A DNA stretch of 32,720 nt from a virus (IMGVR_UViG_3300046000_006591:1-32720), one strand, 5' to 3'. Shown: positions 1-8,057, counted from the first letter of the stretch. Notes: generated by a model from the sequence alone, not told the origin. Numbers and translations are program-made.

Positions 1-1
1 A

Positions 2-277
2 TTACAAAATCTTGAAATAACCATTGATACCTCCCGAGAAAGAAGAAATGTATACATACAAAAGTTTTTAACTATGAATGATGGTGAAGTAATAAATTGG
101 AAATTTTCCGAAGGTTGGTTAACTATATCTAAAGAAGAATTAAGTATTATAGCTAAAGCATGTGCAGATTATATTCAAGATACATTTAATTGGGAAAAGT
201 CATTAAATGAGCAAATTGATTCTTGCTTAACTACTGAAGAACTTTTAAATTTAGATTTTATTAACAAATTGGCTTAA
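2..277 (+). CDS. Phage protein, C-terminal part, DUF4376-like tail domain
   Basis: The reading frame is open from the first base of the window, so the gene starts upstream and only its last 91 residues are visible. An internal ATG at 74 is probably not the start, because the frame before it reads like protein (TIDTSRERRNVYIQKFLT). The end has the pattern I associate with DUF4376 domains of phage tail-fibre or tail-assembly proteins: a TSRERRN-type basic stretch, a Trp-containing strand, 'LTISKEELSIIAKACADYI', and a closing 'IDSCLTTEELLNLDF' close to the usual 'I.A..T.EEL..ID'. It lies 5 bases before the RCC1-like gene, in keeping with a tail module. The family match is by eye and the full protein could carry other domains upstream. 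Confidence 0.6.
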   Translation, partial: LQNLEITIDTSRERRNVYIQKFLTMNDGEVINWKFSEGWLTISKEELSIIAKACADYIQDTFNWEKSLNEQIDSCLTTEELLNLDFINKLA

Positions 278-282
278 GTATA

Positions 283-1770
283 ATGGTATCAATAGTTAAA
301 ACAAATGCTGTAACAGAATTAGGTACATTAATAAGTGGATTATCTCTTTCTACCGAGACAACCAGTGAATTAGTTTTAATCCTAAAGACTGCATCTTTGG
401 GTGATGTAGATTCTTCAACAATAAAAACAGAATTATTATCTAGATTAAATTCTGCTAATACTGCTACTAGTTTGGAAGAAATTGCTACATTAACAGCAGC
501 TCTTCATCTTATAACTGAAAATAGAACAATTTTTGTAACAGATTTAACAGATTTAACTTTATTACAAGTAGATCCAGGTACAGTTGTTTTTGTTATAAAT
601 GAAAATTTACCATATGTTTATAGAAGTGATGATACTTGGGTTTTACTATTTCCAACATTGCAAAATCCAAAACCTTTAAATAATCTTTGGACTTGGGGTA
701 CGAATACTAACGGACAGTTGGGTGATGCAACAACAGTTTCTAAATCATCTCCGGTATCTGTAGTCGGTGATTATGTTGATTGGGTTCAAGTAGAAGCATT
801 ATCTTCTCATACTGTTGCTTTAAGAGCAAATGGAACCGCTTGGGCTTGGGGTCTTAATGATACAGGGCAACTAGGTGATGGAACTACAGTTTCTAAATCA
901 TCTCCTGTATCTGTAGTCGGCGGTTTTAGTGATTGGACCCAACTTAGTGGTGGATTTAAACACAGTTTAGGATTAAGAGGAAATGGAACATTATGGGCAT
1001 GGGGTTATAATTTTGCTGGAGAACTTGGAGATGGTACTACAGTAGATAAATCATCACCAGTTTCAGTTGTAGGTGGTTTCACTAATTGGACACAAGTAAG
1101 TTCAGGGCAGAGACATATTGTAGCTCTCAGAGCAAATGGGACCGCATGGGGTTGGGGTGATAATTCATTCGGAAGAATTGGTGATGGTACTACAGCAAAT
1201 AGTTCGTCACCTGTATCAGTAGTAGGTGGATTTACTAATTGGATACAAGTAAGTGGCGGTGGGGTACACAGTTTGGGTGTCCAAGCAAACGGAACTGCTT
1301 GGGCTTGGGGTGGTAATTCAGCTGGTTCGTTAGGAGACGGTACAACAACAAATACATCATCCCCAGTATCAGTTGTTGGTGGTTTTACTGATTGGACACA
1401 AGTAAGTGCTGGAAGTAATCATAGTTTAGGACTAAAATCAAATGGAATTGCTTATGCCTGGGGTTCTGGTCAAGATGGAAAATTAGGTGATGATACTGTT
1501 GTGGCTAAATCATCACCAGTATTAGTTGTCGGCGGTTTTACCGATTGGGTACAATTGGATGGAGGGCAGTCACATAGTCTAGGTTTAAGAGCAAACGGAA
1601 CCGCGTGGGCTTGGGGAATTAATACAGCTGGAGAATTGGGAGATAATACCGCAACAACAAACACATCATCACCTGTATCAGTTGTTGGTGGTTTTACTGA
1701 TTGGGTGCAAATAAGTGCCGCAACTTCAGTCGGTACCTCGACACATAGTGCAGGAATCCGCGGCGGCTAA
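283..1770 (+). CDS. RCC1-repeat beta-propeller phage structural protein
   Basis: This 495-residue protein has an N-terminal region of about 130 residues, rich in Thr, Ser and Leu. It is followed by seven repeats of about 51 residues. Each carries the RCC1 signature: a Trp-Gly strand (WTWG, WAWG, WGWG, YAWG), then 'GxLGDGTT', then 'SSPVSVVGGFTDWTQVS', and 'HSLGLRANGTAWAWG' leading into the next blade. The last half-repeat ends 'HSAGIRGG' and would close blade one, giving a seven-bladed propeller. RCC1 propellers are protein- or ligand-binding scaffolds. In a phage tail region, next to a DUF4376-like gene, a surface-exposed tail or receptor-binding role is the best inference. No signal peptide or membrane segment is seen. 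The ATG lies 5 bases after the preceding stop with no strong ribosome binding site, so translational coupling is likely. Confidence 0.75.
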   Translation: MVSIVKTNAVTELGTLISGLSLSTETTSELVLILKTASLGDVDSSTIKTELLSRLNSANTATSLEEIATLTAALHLITENRTIFVTDLTDLTLLQVDPGTVVFVINENLPYVYRSDDTWVLLFPTLQNPKPLNNLWTWGTNTNGQLGDATTVSKSSPVSVVGDYVDWVQVEALSSHTVALRANGTAWAWGLNDTGQLGDGTTVSKSSPVSVVGGFSDWTQLSGGFKHSLGLRGNGTLWAWGYNFAGELGDGTTVDKSSPVSVVGGFTNWTQVSSGQRHIVALRANGTAWGWGDNSFGRIGDGTTANSSSPVSVVGGFTNWIQVSGGGVHSLGVQANGTAWAWGGNSAGSLGDGTTTNTSSPVSVVGGFTDWTQVSAGSNHSLGLKSNGIAYAWGSGQDGKLGDDTVVAKSSPVLVVGGFTDWVQLDGGQSHSLGLRANGTAWAWGINTAGELGDNTATTNTSSPVSVVGGFTDWVQISAATSVGTSTHSAGIRGG

Positions 1771-1774
1771 TCTA

Positions 1775-1782
1775 TATAAATA
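1775..1782 (+). promoter_or_regulatory. T4-type late promoter (TATAAATA)
   Basis: An exact match to the T4 late-promoter box lies just after the RCC1 gene stop, 32 bases before the ATG of the first glycan-cluster gene. It would make the cluster at 1814-8054 a late transcription unit. Confidence 0.7.
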
Positions 1783-1813
1783 AATCTATATTATTACTAT
1801 GAGGTGAAAAATT

Positions 1814-2359
1814 ATGAAACTAAATATTGGTGCCGGAGATACAAAACTCGAAGGCTTTATTACATTTGATTACGATAAAAATGCAAATCCAGATTACATC
1901 GTAAATTTAGAAAAAGATAAGTTTCCACTTGAAGATAATTCGGTAGAAACAGTGGTTGCTCATCATATTCTAGAGCATCTTGGTGATGGCTACTTCCATT
2001 GCCTTAAAGAACTATATCGTGTATGTAAACACGGTGCAATACTAGATATTCGTGTTCCACACCCTAGACATGATTCATTCCTTGCAGATCCAACACACAG
2101 AAGACCAATTACTGTAGTTGGATTACAGCTTTTCAGTCAAAAATTCAATAAACACTGTCGTGAAGAAGGTTATGCTTCTTCTCGGCTTGGTGAATACTTT
2201 GAAGTTGATTTTGAAGTTTTGGATTATAGATACACACCAGACGATAATGCAAGATTAAAACTTCAAAATTTATCTGCACAAGAAATTGAAGATTATGCAA
2301 ATGAGCATAATAATATTGTTAGTGAAATTCAGATTAAATTAATTGTAAATAAAGAATGA
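1814..2359 (+). CDS. Class I SAM-dependent methyltransferase
   Basis: This 181-residue protein begins 'MKLNIGAGDTKLEGFITFDYD', the glycine-rich SAM-binding motif I of small Methyltransf_11-type enzymes common in glycan clusters. The 'FPLEDNSVETVVAHHILEHL' segment matches motifs II/III, with the typical 'HxLEHL' and a following 'LKELYRVCKHGAILDIRVPH'. It probably methylates a sugar or glycan intermediate in the cytoplasm, but the substrate cannot be told. A good ribosome binding site (GAGGTG) precedes the ATG, and it is first behind the late promoter at 1775. Its stop overlaps the next start (ATGA), so translation is coupled. Confidence 0.8.
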   Translation: MKLNIGAGDTKLEGFITFDYDKNANPDYIVNLEKDKFPLEDNSVETVVAHHILEHLGDGYFHCLKELYRVCKHGAILDIRVPHPRHDSFLADPTHRRPITVVGLQLFSQKFNKHCREEGYASSRLGEYFEVDFEVLDYRYTPDDNARLKLQNLSAQEIEDYANEHNNIVSEIQIKLIVNKE

Positions 2360-3690
2360 TAGAATATCTTAAACCCGTCGTAATAGACTTAATAAATTGT
2401 GATGAACGAAAAAAGGCATGGGATCTGATTGATTTTTATCTATCTCATGCCAAAACAATATCTGATTATGATGCGCTCGGATATGTATCTTTAAAATCTG
2501 ATAAGAGAGATACATATTTACATTGTGCAGAAGCAACATATGCACTTGCAAATACACCAGAACAAATATATAATACTAGAATTAATCTATACAAAGCATA
2601 TAATATGATGAACTATCCAGAAAAAGCATTGTATTATATAGAACACAATTTAAGTATTAAACCTGAAGATTTTGATGCATTATGTCAAAAGGCTTCTAAT
2701 ATTTCTTTACTTGGAGATAAAGAAAAGGCAGAACAAATTATATTTGATTTAATGGATAAATTTCCACAAAGAAAATATGATCTAGATGTTATGCTTTGCG
2801 GAAAATATTTGCGTGAAGGGCAATTAAAGAAAGGCATGCATGCCTTTCTTGGAAAATATAAAGGTAATGGTGTATTTTCTGATAAGCTAAAAATGACACA
2901 GTGGGATGGTATTATAAGCCCAGGTAAAACAATATATGTTGATGGAGAAGGTGGAATTGGAGATGAAATAATCAATATACGTTTCTTTGATTATCTTAAA
3001 AAATTTGGAATGCGACCAATTTTATACTCTGTAGGAAAATACAGAAAAGATACAAATTCACTTTTCCACAGGCACGGTTATGAAATAGTAAATGATATAT
3101 ATTCTATAGATCCTCGATGCACATGGGTGCCATTAATGAGCATTCCATCAGTTTTAGACTTAACTGAAGATGATCTTTGGAAAGGTACTTATTTAAAACC
3201 TTTGAAAAATCCAAAGAATATAATAAAATCAGACAAATTCAAAATAGGCATTAAATGCTCTGGGAATCCATATTTTGCACAGGATGAATATAGAAAAATT
3301 GCAATAGAACAGATGTTAAGTTATCTTCCAGAAAATTCTGAAATCTATTACATCGACAAGGAAGAAAAGAATCATCCGCGAGTAATAGATTTAAGTTCTA
3401 GAATTGAAAGCTGGGAAGATACACTCGACTTCATAGATCAGATGGATTGTATTGTATCTTCGTGCACAAGTCTAGTACACGCAGCAGGTGCTATGGGAAA
3501 AACTACATTTGTTGCTATTCCTATTGCTGAATATTACATATGGACAACAAGTAGAAAAGATAATTCATCTCCTTGGTATGGTGATAATTTTAAAGTTATG
3601 AGACAAACTAAAATCAGAGATTGGGATAATCCACTTTCCGAAATAAGTAAACACGTTATTAAATTAATGAATGAGGTGAAACGTGACTAA
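2356..3690 (+). CDS. TPR-repeat protein with GT9-like glycosyltransferase domain
   Basis: Roughly residues 1-170 of 444 are helical, with TPR-like phrases ('ALYYIEHNLSIKPEDFDALCQKAS'). From about residue 190 comes a 'GEGGIGDEIINIRFFDYLKK' segment like the nucleotide-sugar binding start of heptosyltransferase-like GT9 enzymes. Further on, 'MDCIVSSCTSLVHAAGAMGKTTFVAIP' matches the conserved C-terminal half, and 'SSPWYGDNFKVMRQ' followed by 'DWDNPL' matches the end of TPR-GT9 proteins found in many bacteria and phages. A soluble glycosyltransferase role is likely; the sugar is not known. Given the heptose-nucleotide genes just downstream, transfer of a heptose is attractive but is inference. It overlaps both neighbours (ATGA before, 8 bases after). 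Confidence 0.7.
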   Translation: MIEYLKPVVIDLINCDERKKAWDLIDFYLSHAKTISDYDALGYVSLKSDKRDTYLHCAEATYALANTPEQIYNTRINLYKAYNMMNYPEKALYYIEHNLSIKPEDFDALCQKASNISLLGDKEKAEQIIFDLMDKFPQRKYDLDVMLCGKYLREGQLKKGMHAFLGKYKGNGVFSDKLKMTQWDGIISPGKTIYVDGEGGIGDEIINIRFFDYLKKFGMRPILYSVGKYRKDTNSLFHRHGYEIVNDIYSIDPRCTWVPLMSIPSVLDLTEDDLWKGTYLKPLKNPKNIIKSDKFKIGIKCSGNPYFAQDEYRKIAIEQMLSYLPENSEIYYIDKEEKNHPRVIDLSSRIESWEDTLDFIDQMDCIVSSCTSLVHAAGAMGKTTFVAIPIAEYYIWTTSRKDNSSPWYGDNFKVMRQTKIRDWDNPLSEISKHVIKLMNEVKRD

Positions 3691-4453
3691 ACAATACCAT
3701 TTTATTACTGGCCTTCCAAGATCTGGCTCGACCCTTTTGAGTTCTATTCTTAGACAAAATCCAAATTTCCATTCTTCAATTACAGATCCACTTGCAATGA
3801 TGGTGAAAGGTATTATTGAAACTTCAAATGATGGACCTGGAATAAAAGTCGAAGTTCCAGTTGAACGAAGAAAGAATACTATAGGAGGATTATTTGAAGG
3901 ATTTTATAAACACATTGACAAACCAGTAATCTTTAATACTAACAGGGCATGGACTCTTCTTACCCCACAAATTAAAGATATGTTTCCAAAATCAAAGCTT
4001 TTGGTATGTGTTCGTGATATAAATTGGATTATTGATTCATTTGAAACTGCTCACAGAAAAAATCCATTTACGGTGAATACTGTTACTGGCGGACTTGACG
4101 GTACTGTTTATTCAAGAGTAGAATTACTCATGGAAGAAAAAGGTATTGTAGGTTTTCCTTATCTAGGACTTAAACAAGCAATTACAAGTTCTGAAAAGAA
4201 TATGCTAATGCTTATTGAATACAATGAATTATGTAAAAATCCTGAAAGAATGATGAAATCAATTTACAATTTCATCGGTCAAGATTATTATGAACACGAC
4301 TTTGATGATGTCGAAGCAAGTTGGGATGAATATGATGCAGAAATTGGAATTAATTTACATCAAGTACGCAAGAAAGTAGAGTTTATTCCTAGACAATTTA
4401 TTATACCACCTGATATTCTTCAAAAGTATTCCAATATGGAAGTCTGGCGATAA
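3683..4453 (+). CDS. Sulfotransferase family protein
   Basis: This 256-residue protein has the two PAPS-binding signatures of the sulfotransferase fold. The 5'-phosphosulfate loop is at residues 10-17 (GLPRSGST) near the N-terminus. A 3'-phosphate motif lies around 'KLLVCVRDINWIIDSFE', with the Arg and Ser expected at that place. Length suits PF13469-type sulfotransferases. The expected reaction is transfer of a sulfo group from PAPS to a hydroxyl, here probably of a glycan made by the surrounding genes. It overlaps the upstream gene by 8 bases and meets the next at a TAATG junction. No PAPS-synthesis gene is seen in the window, so donor would come from the host. Confidence 0.8.
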   Translation: MTKQYHFITGLPRSGSTLLSSILRQNPNFHSSITDPLAMMVKGIIETSNDGPGIKVEVPVERRKNTIGGLFEGFYKHIDKPVIFNTNRAWTLLTPQIKDMFPKSKLLVCVRDINWIIDSFETAHRKNPFTVNTVTGGLDGTVYSRVELLMEEKGIVGFPYLGLKQAITSSEKNMLMLIEYNELCKNPERMMKSIYNFIGQDYYEHDFDDVEASWDEYDAEIGINLHQVRKKVEFIPRQFIIPPDILQKYSNMEVWR

Positions 4454-5232
4454 TGTCTTTAGATATTATTCTAAGAACTTGTGATCATTCAAATGTTCAT
4501 GCCGATTGGAGAGTTCGGTATGTAGATAAAACAAAAATGGATATCATCAAAGGATGTGTTAAATCATTACTGAATAGTTGTAAACGACTTGATAATGTTT
4601 CTATAACTATACTTGATGATCATTCAAGTGATGAAACTGTAAATTGGTTAGAAACCGAGTTGAATAATAGTAAAATACCAGGTAAGTTAATAAGACTAGA
4701 AGGTGTAGGTTATAATAATTCATCACACGAACAATGGAAACTTTGTCGAGATAGTAATGCAGATTTAGTCTATTCAATAGAAGATGATTATTTACATTGC
4801 TCAACAGCAATACAAGAAATGATAGATTCTTTTGAATTATTCTCTCATAGATTAAAAAGAGATGATATTGTCTTATATCCGTTTGACGAACCTTCGGAAT
4901 ATAATCCACCAAATAGAAAAGATTTTATAGTTCATGGGTCTGCAAGACATTGGAGAACAGGTGTATTTACAACCCAAGTTCTTTTCTGCAAGCCAAAACT
5001 ATTTAGAGAACATTGGGATTTATTTGAAACATTGTCTCTCAAATATAATGGAGATTACTTAAATCCTCGCACTGAACACTTTGAGGAATCAAATACGATT
5101 TGGAAATTATGGACTGAAGGCAATATAATTAGATTTAATCCCATACCCAGTCTTGCATTACATTTGCAATTCATAGAACAGAAAGACCCATTTATCAATT
5201 GGGAAGAATGGTGGAGAGAATACACAAAATGA
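4453..5232 (+). CDS. GT2-like (GT-A fold) glycosyltransferase
   Basis: This 259-residue protein starts 'MSLDIILRTCDH', has 'VSITILDDHSSDETVNWL' where GT2 enzymes bind the nucleotide, and 'DLVYSIEDDYLHC' at the place of the metal-binding DxD motif. The C-terminal half contains 'TGVFTTQVLFCKPKLFREHWDLF', typical of the acceptor-side region. It is cytoplasmic with no membrane segment. The start codon overlaps the sulfotransferase stop (TAATG) and the stop overlaps the next start (ATGA). Donor and acceptor are not known. Confidence 0.75.
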   Translation: MSLDIILRTCDHSNVHADWRVRYVDKTKMDIIKGCVKSLLNSCKRLDNVSITILDDHSSDETVNWLETELNNSKIPGKLIRLEGVGYNNSSHEQWKLCRDSNADLVYSIEDDYLHCSTAIQEMIDSFELFSHRLKRDDIVLYPFDEPSEYNPPNRKDFIVHGSARHWRTGVFTTQVLFCKPKLFREHWDLFETLSLKYNGDYLNPRTEHFEESNTIWKLWTEGNIIRFNPIPSLALHLQFIEQKDPFINWEEWWREYTK

Positions 5233-5771
5233 GCAATAATTTTCCTGTAAATAGATCAGTTATTAACTATATACACGCTCGAGATTATTTCCCAAAAGGT
5301 GAAATTGAATCCCTTCGTCCATTAGTAAACGATGTTCATTGGACCGAAAAGAAATTCGGCCAAGAAATGGAACACTTTAATCTAATCTTTAAAGATATTG
5401 ATATTGTTCTCGGAAAAATGTCTGGTGATCTTTTAGAAATAGATCGACCAAATTCTGGAACTTTAAGAAAAACAATGCACGAAATCATACACTTTGAAGA
5501 TTTTGAAGATCTTAATGATTGGCGCTTTATTGTTGCATTAGATGAGAATGAGTTTAAAACATATATTCACAAAGATGGTTATAAGAGTTTATTGGATTAC
5601 ATTAAAGATGAAAATGAAGAAAAACCGATGTTAGAATATTTAAATAAAGAACACTGGGAAGAAGAAGCAACTATCAAGATGAAACCAAATGATGTTCTAT
5701 TTTATAGACCATGGCTATTTCATTCATTTCAAGATGGTATTCTACACTACTACAAATTAAAGGTTATTTAA
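5229..5771 (+). CDS. Uncharacterised protein, possible double-stranded beta-helix (oxygenase/cupin-like)
   Basis: I do not recognise this 180-residue protein with certainty. The start is placed at the ATG overlapping the previous stop (ATGA) rather than the ATG 30 bases upstream, which would deepen the overlap. The C-terminal half reads 'HEIIHFEDFEDLNDWRFIVALDENEF' and ends 'MKPNDVLFYRPWLFHSFQDGILHYYKLKVI'. The Pro-Asn-Asp...Phe-Tyr-Arg-Pro...His-Ser pattern is what the last strands of 2-oxoglutarate/Fe(II) oxygenases or cupins often look like, with candidate metal-ligand histidines. Being inside a glycan cluster, it might hydroxylate or otherwise alter a sugar or glycoconjugate. This is a weak assignment. 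Confidence 0.45.
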   Translation: MSNNFPVNRSVINYIHARDYFPKGEIESLRPLVNDVHWTEKKFGQEMEHFNLIFKDIDIVLGKMSGDLLEIDRPNSGTLRKTMHEIIHFEDFEDLNDWRFIVALDENEFKTYIHKDGYKSLLDYIKDENEEKPMLEYLNKEHWEEEATIKMKPNDVLFYRPWLFHSFQDGILHYYKLKVI

Positions 5772-6178
5772 TGCGGGTTTTTGTGAATGGATCATTTGAC
5801 CTTTTACACACAGGACATCTAGATCTACTATTTTATGCCAAAAGTCTCGGTAAACACTTGCATGTTGCAATAGACTCAGATGAACGAATACAAGAATTAA
5901 AAGGTTTTGATAGACCTGTAAACCCTTTACATATCCGAAAGGCTATCATGCATGCTCTCAAGCCAGTCGATAGTGTGAGTGTATTTAGCACCGATGAGGA
6001 CTTGATAAATACCATCAGAGGTTATTCACCAGACATTATGGTGAAGGGTTCTGATTGGGTCGGTAAAAAAGTTATCGGATCAGAATACTGTGGAAAAGTT
6101 ATATTTTATGAGAGAGTGAACAATGAATCCACCACAAAAATCATTCAAAATTTTATTGATCGGCGACAGTTGCTATGA
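5771..6178 (+). CDS. HldE C-domain-type nucleotidyltransferase (heptose 1-phosphate adenylyltransferase)
   Basis: This 135-residue protein corresponds to the C-terminal domain of the bifunctional heptose enzyme HldE/RfaE. It has 'NGSFDLLHTGHLDLL' with the HxGH nucleotidyl-transfer motif at residues 13-16, then 'LKGFDRPVNPL', 'ALKPVDSVSVF', 'SPDIMVKGSDW' and 'ESTTKIIQNF', matching the order and spacing in HldE. The likely reaction is heptose 1-phosphate plus ATP to ADP-heptose. The ATG overlapping the previous stop (TAATG) is chosen over one 60 bases upstream. It overlaps the kinase gene by 56 bases in another frame. In many bacteria both domains are fused, kinase first; here they are separate and in reverse order. 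Another nucleotidyltransferase of the cytidylyltransferase superfamily is the alternative. Confidence 0.85.
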   Translation: MRVFVNGSFDLLHTGHLDLLFYAKSLGKHLHVAIDSDERIQELKGFDRPVNPLHIRKAIMHALKPVDSVSVFSTDEDLINTIRGYSPDIMVKGSDWVGKKVIGSEYCGKVIFYERVNNESTTKIIQNFIDRRQLL

Positions 6179-6893
6179 TGTATATCACTTTGGTGAAGTC
6201 AAACGGATAAGTCCAGAAGCTCCAATTCCAATCTTTGATCTGAAATATTCAACAAAGAAATATGGAATGGCTTCAAATGTGTACGAGAACTTGAAAGCAC
6301 TCGGTGCGACCGTTCATATACACACAAGTTTCAAAGAAACAAAGAATCGCTATATAGATATCAAGTCAAAACAGCAACTTTTACGTGTTGATGAAAAGAA
6401 CAATAAAACTGATTTTAATGAAATCGAGTATGAATATATTGAATATGATTCGTATGATGCAATAGTTATTTCAGATTATGGCAAAGGTTTCTTCAATAGA
6501 TCAGATTATGATATTCTAAGAGAAAATTTTGAAGGCCCTATTTTCATAGATACTAAAGATTCTTATCTGGATCATTACGAAGGTGCTATTGTCAAAATAA
6601 ATCAACATGAATATGAAAAATCTGATAAAGGTTTTAGATTAGAAAATCTTATTGTCACTTACGGTGGTGAAAAAGTGACATGGAAGGATAAAGTATTTTA
6701 TCCACCGAAAGTAGAAACACATGACGTATGTGGGGCAGGTGATACATTTTTGGCAGCACTTGCTATAAGATATCTCGAATCTGAATCACTAGAAGAATCA
6801 ATCGAATTTGCAATGAATGCAGCTGCGGTCACTGTAAAACATACAGGGGTTTATGCTCCTACAAGAGAGGAAATAGAACATGACAAGACTTGA
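6123..6893 (+). CDS. PfkB-family heptose 7-phosphate kinase (HldE N-domain/HldA-like)
   Basis: This 256-residue protein matches the kinase domain of HldE/HldA. The start 'FKILLIGDSCYDVYHFGEVKRISPEAPIPIFD' closely follows the 'GD.M.D.Y..G...RISPEAPVPV' of that subfamily. 'DAIVISDYGKGFF' matches the 'SDYGKG' strand, and the PfkB signature 'DVCGAGDTFLAALA' carries the anion hole and catalytic Asp207. It is shorter than usual (about 315 residues), with the lid and middle part reduced. The usual GGAxNVA appears as 'KYGMASNVYENL'. Reaction: phosphorylation of heptose 7-phosphate at C1. The next gene overlaps its end by 14 bases. No GmhA isomerase or GmhB phosphatase is seen in the window, so these steps would be supplied by the host or by phage genes elsewhere. 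Confidence 0.85.
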   Translation: MNPPQKSFKILLIGDSCYDVYHFGEVKRISPEAPIPIFDLKYSTKKYGMASNVYENLKALGATVHIHTSFKETKNRYIDIKSKQQLLRVDEKNNKTDFNEIEYEYIEYDSYDAIVISDYGKGFFNRSDYDILRENFEGPIFIDTKDSYLDHYEGAIVKINQHEYEKSDKGFRLENLIVTYGGEKVTWKDKVFYPPKVETHDVCGAGDTFLAALAIRYLESESLEESIEFAMNAAAVTVKHTGVYAPTREEIEHDKT

Positions 6894-7239
6894 AGGGCGA
6901 ATAGAAAAAGGCTGGGGAAGTGAACTAATTTGGGCAACAAATGATAAGTATTGTGGAAAGTTACTACACTTTAAGAATGATGCAAAATTTTCAATGCACT
7001 TTCATGCTGAAAAAGATGAAACGTGGTATATCTTAACAGGTAAATTCATTGTTAGTTGGATAGATACAAAAACAGCGGAAAAGAAATCACTAGAATTGAG
7101 ACCTGGTTCTACATGGAGAAATGTACCTCTTGTACCTCACCAATTAGAGTGTCTTGAAGAAGGTACAATCATTGAGGTTTCAACACCAGATTCAGTTGAA
7201 GATAACTATAGAGTTAGCCCAGGAGACAGTCAAAAATGA
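6880..7239 (+). CDS. Cupin-domain protein (sugar-phosphate isomerase/epimerase-like)
   Basis: This 119-residue single-domain cupin has 'FSMHFHAEKDETWYILTGKF' as motif 1 (HxH...E) and 'VPLVPHQLECLEEGTIIEVSTPD' as motif 2 with the third histidine. The N-terminal 'EKGWGSELIWATNDKYCGKLLHF' resembles the cupin part of type II mannose-6-phosphate isomerases and of cupins beside sugar nucleotidyltransferases. A related cupin is fused to a nucleotidyltransferase at 30227-31003, which supports a shared role in nucleotide-sugar supply. Whether it is a catalyst (isomerase) or a regulator cannot be told. It overlaps the kinase gene by 14 bases and the epimerase gene by 4. Confidence 0.75.
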   Translation: MTRLEGRIEKGWGSELIWATNDKYCGKLLHFKNDAKFSMHFHAEKDETWYILTGKFIVSWIDTKTAEKKSLELRPGSTWRNVPLVPHQLECLEEGTIIEVSTPDSVEDNYRVSPGDSQK

Positions 7240-8054
7240 AAGTATTAGTAACTGGTCACAAAGGCTTTATCGGCCAAAATATGTGTAAGGCTATTCTTGC
7301 TGAAGGTTGGGAGTTGGAAACTTTTGATATAGTCGATAATCCAACAGCAAGACCAAAAGATCTAAATTATGATGGTGTTAATTGTGTCATGCATTTAGGT
7401 GCAATCAGTTCTACAACAGAGACTGATGTTCATAAAATTATGGACTTGAATTTGTGTTGGTCTATAGAACTATTAGAAGAATGCAGAGAAAGAGGGATTG
7501 ATATGCAATTTGCATCTTCTGCATCTGTATATGGTCAAAATAGAAATGCTAGAATTTTATGTGAAGATGACATTTGCTATCCTGTAAATTATTATGCACT
7601 CAGTAAATACATGTTCGAGAAATATGCAAATAAAAGAACTTATGTTGCATCTACATTACAAATTTTCCGATATTTCAATGTTTATGGTCCGCATGAAGAA
7701 CACAAAGGATCACAAGCAAGCCCATTTACTCAATTTGCTAAACAGGCAAAAGAAAATGGTGTGATTAAAATATTTAAAGGTTCTCGTGAGTTTACACGTG
7801 ATTTTGTGCATGTAGATACAGTAGTTGCTGCACACATACGAGCTTTAAGTAAAATAGATCTATTTGCTGGGGGAACCTATAATGTTGGTTCAGGCTATTC
7901 AAGAAGTTTTCTTGATGTTGCCAAAGACATTGCCCTCTTGTATAATGCAGAGATAAAAGAAATTCCATTTCCTGAAAATCTTAAAGAACATTATCAGTAT
8001 CACACCCAAGCAGATATTAGTAAATTAAATGATTTATTATTTTATGGATTATAA
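7236..8054 (+). CDS. ADP-heptose 6-epimerase-like SDR enzyme (HldD/RfaD-like), short C-terminus
   Basis: This extended SDR enzyme has 272 residues. The NAD(P)-binding 'VTGHKGFIGQN' is at the N-terminus. 'MHLGAISSTTETD' is the subfamily-specific loop seen in HldD ('H.GA.SSTTE.D'), 'FASSASVYG' follows, and the catalytic Tyr120-xxx-Lys124 lies in 'YYALSKYMFEKY'. Further HldD matches are 'FRYFNVYGPHEEHKGSQAS', 'FTRDFVHVDTVV' and 'YQYHTQADISKL'. HldD usually has about 310 residues; this one stops soon after the 'TQAD' segment and lacks the last helices. Its stop codon lies inside the palindrome of a minus-strand promoter element. It converts the D-glycero to the L-glycero ADP-heptose in the known pathway; activity of the shortened form is not certain. 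Confidence 0.85.
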   Translation: MKVLVTGHKGFIGQNMCKAILAEGWELETFDIVDNPTARPKDLNYDGVNCVMHLGAISSTTETDVHKIMDLNLCWSIELLEECRERGIDMQFASSASVYGQNRNARILCEDDICYPVNYYALSKYMFEKYANKRTYVASTLQIFRYFNVYGPHEEHKGSQASPFTQFAKQAKENGVIKIFKGSREFTRDFVHVDTVVAAHIRALSKIDLFAGGTYNVGSGYSRSFLDVAKDIALLYNAEIKEIPFPENLKEHYQYHTQADISKLNDLLFYGL

Positions 8055-8057
8055 TCC
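8046..8057. repeat. 12-base palindrome at minus-strand promoter start point
   Basis: GGATTATAATCC is a perfect palindrome covering the HldD-like stop codon and the expected transcription start of the minus-strand promoter at 8059-8086. The copy near 31021-31032 (GGATGATAATCC) has one mismatch. It could be an operator; that is inference. Confidence 0.5.

Noticed and set aside
74-277. Stand-alone 67-residue gene starting at 74
   Set aside because: The frame is open to the left edge and reads as protein there, so it is the end of a longer gene.
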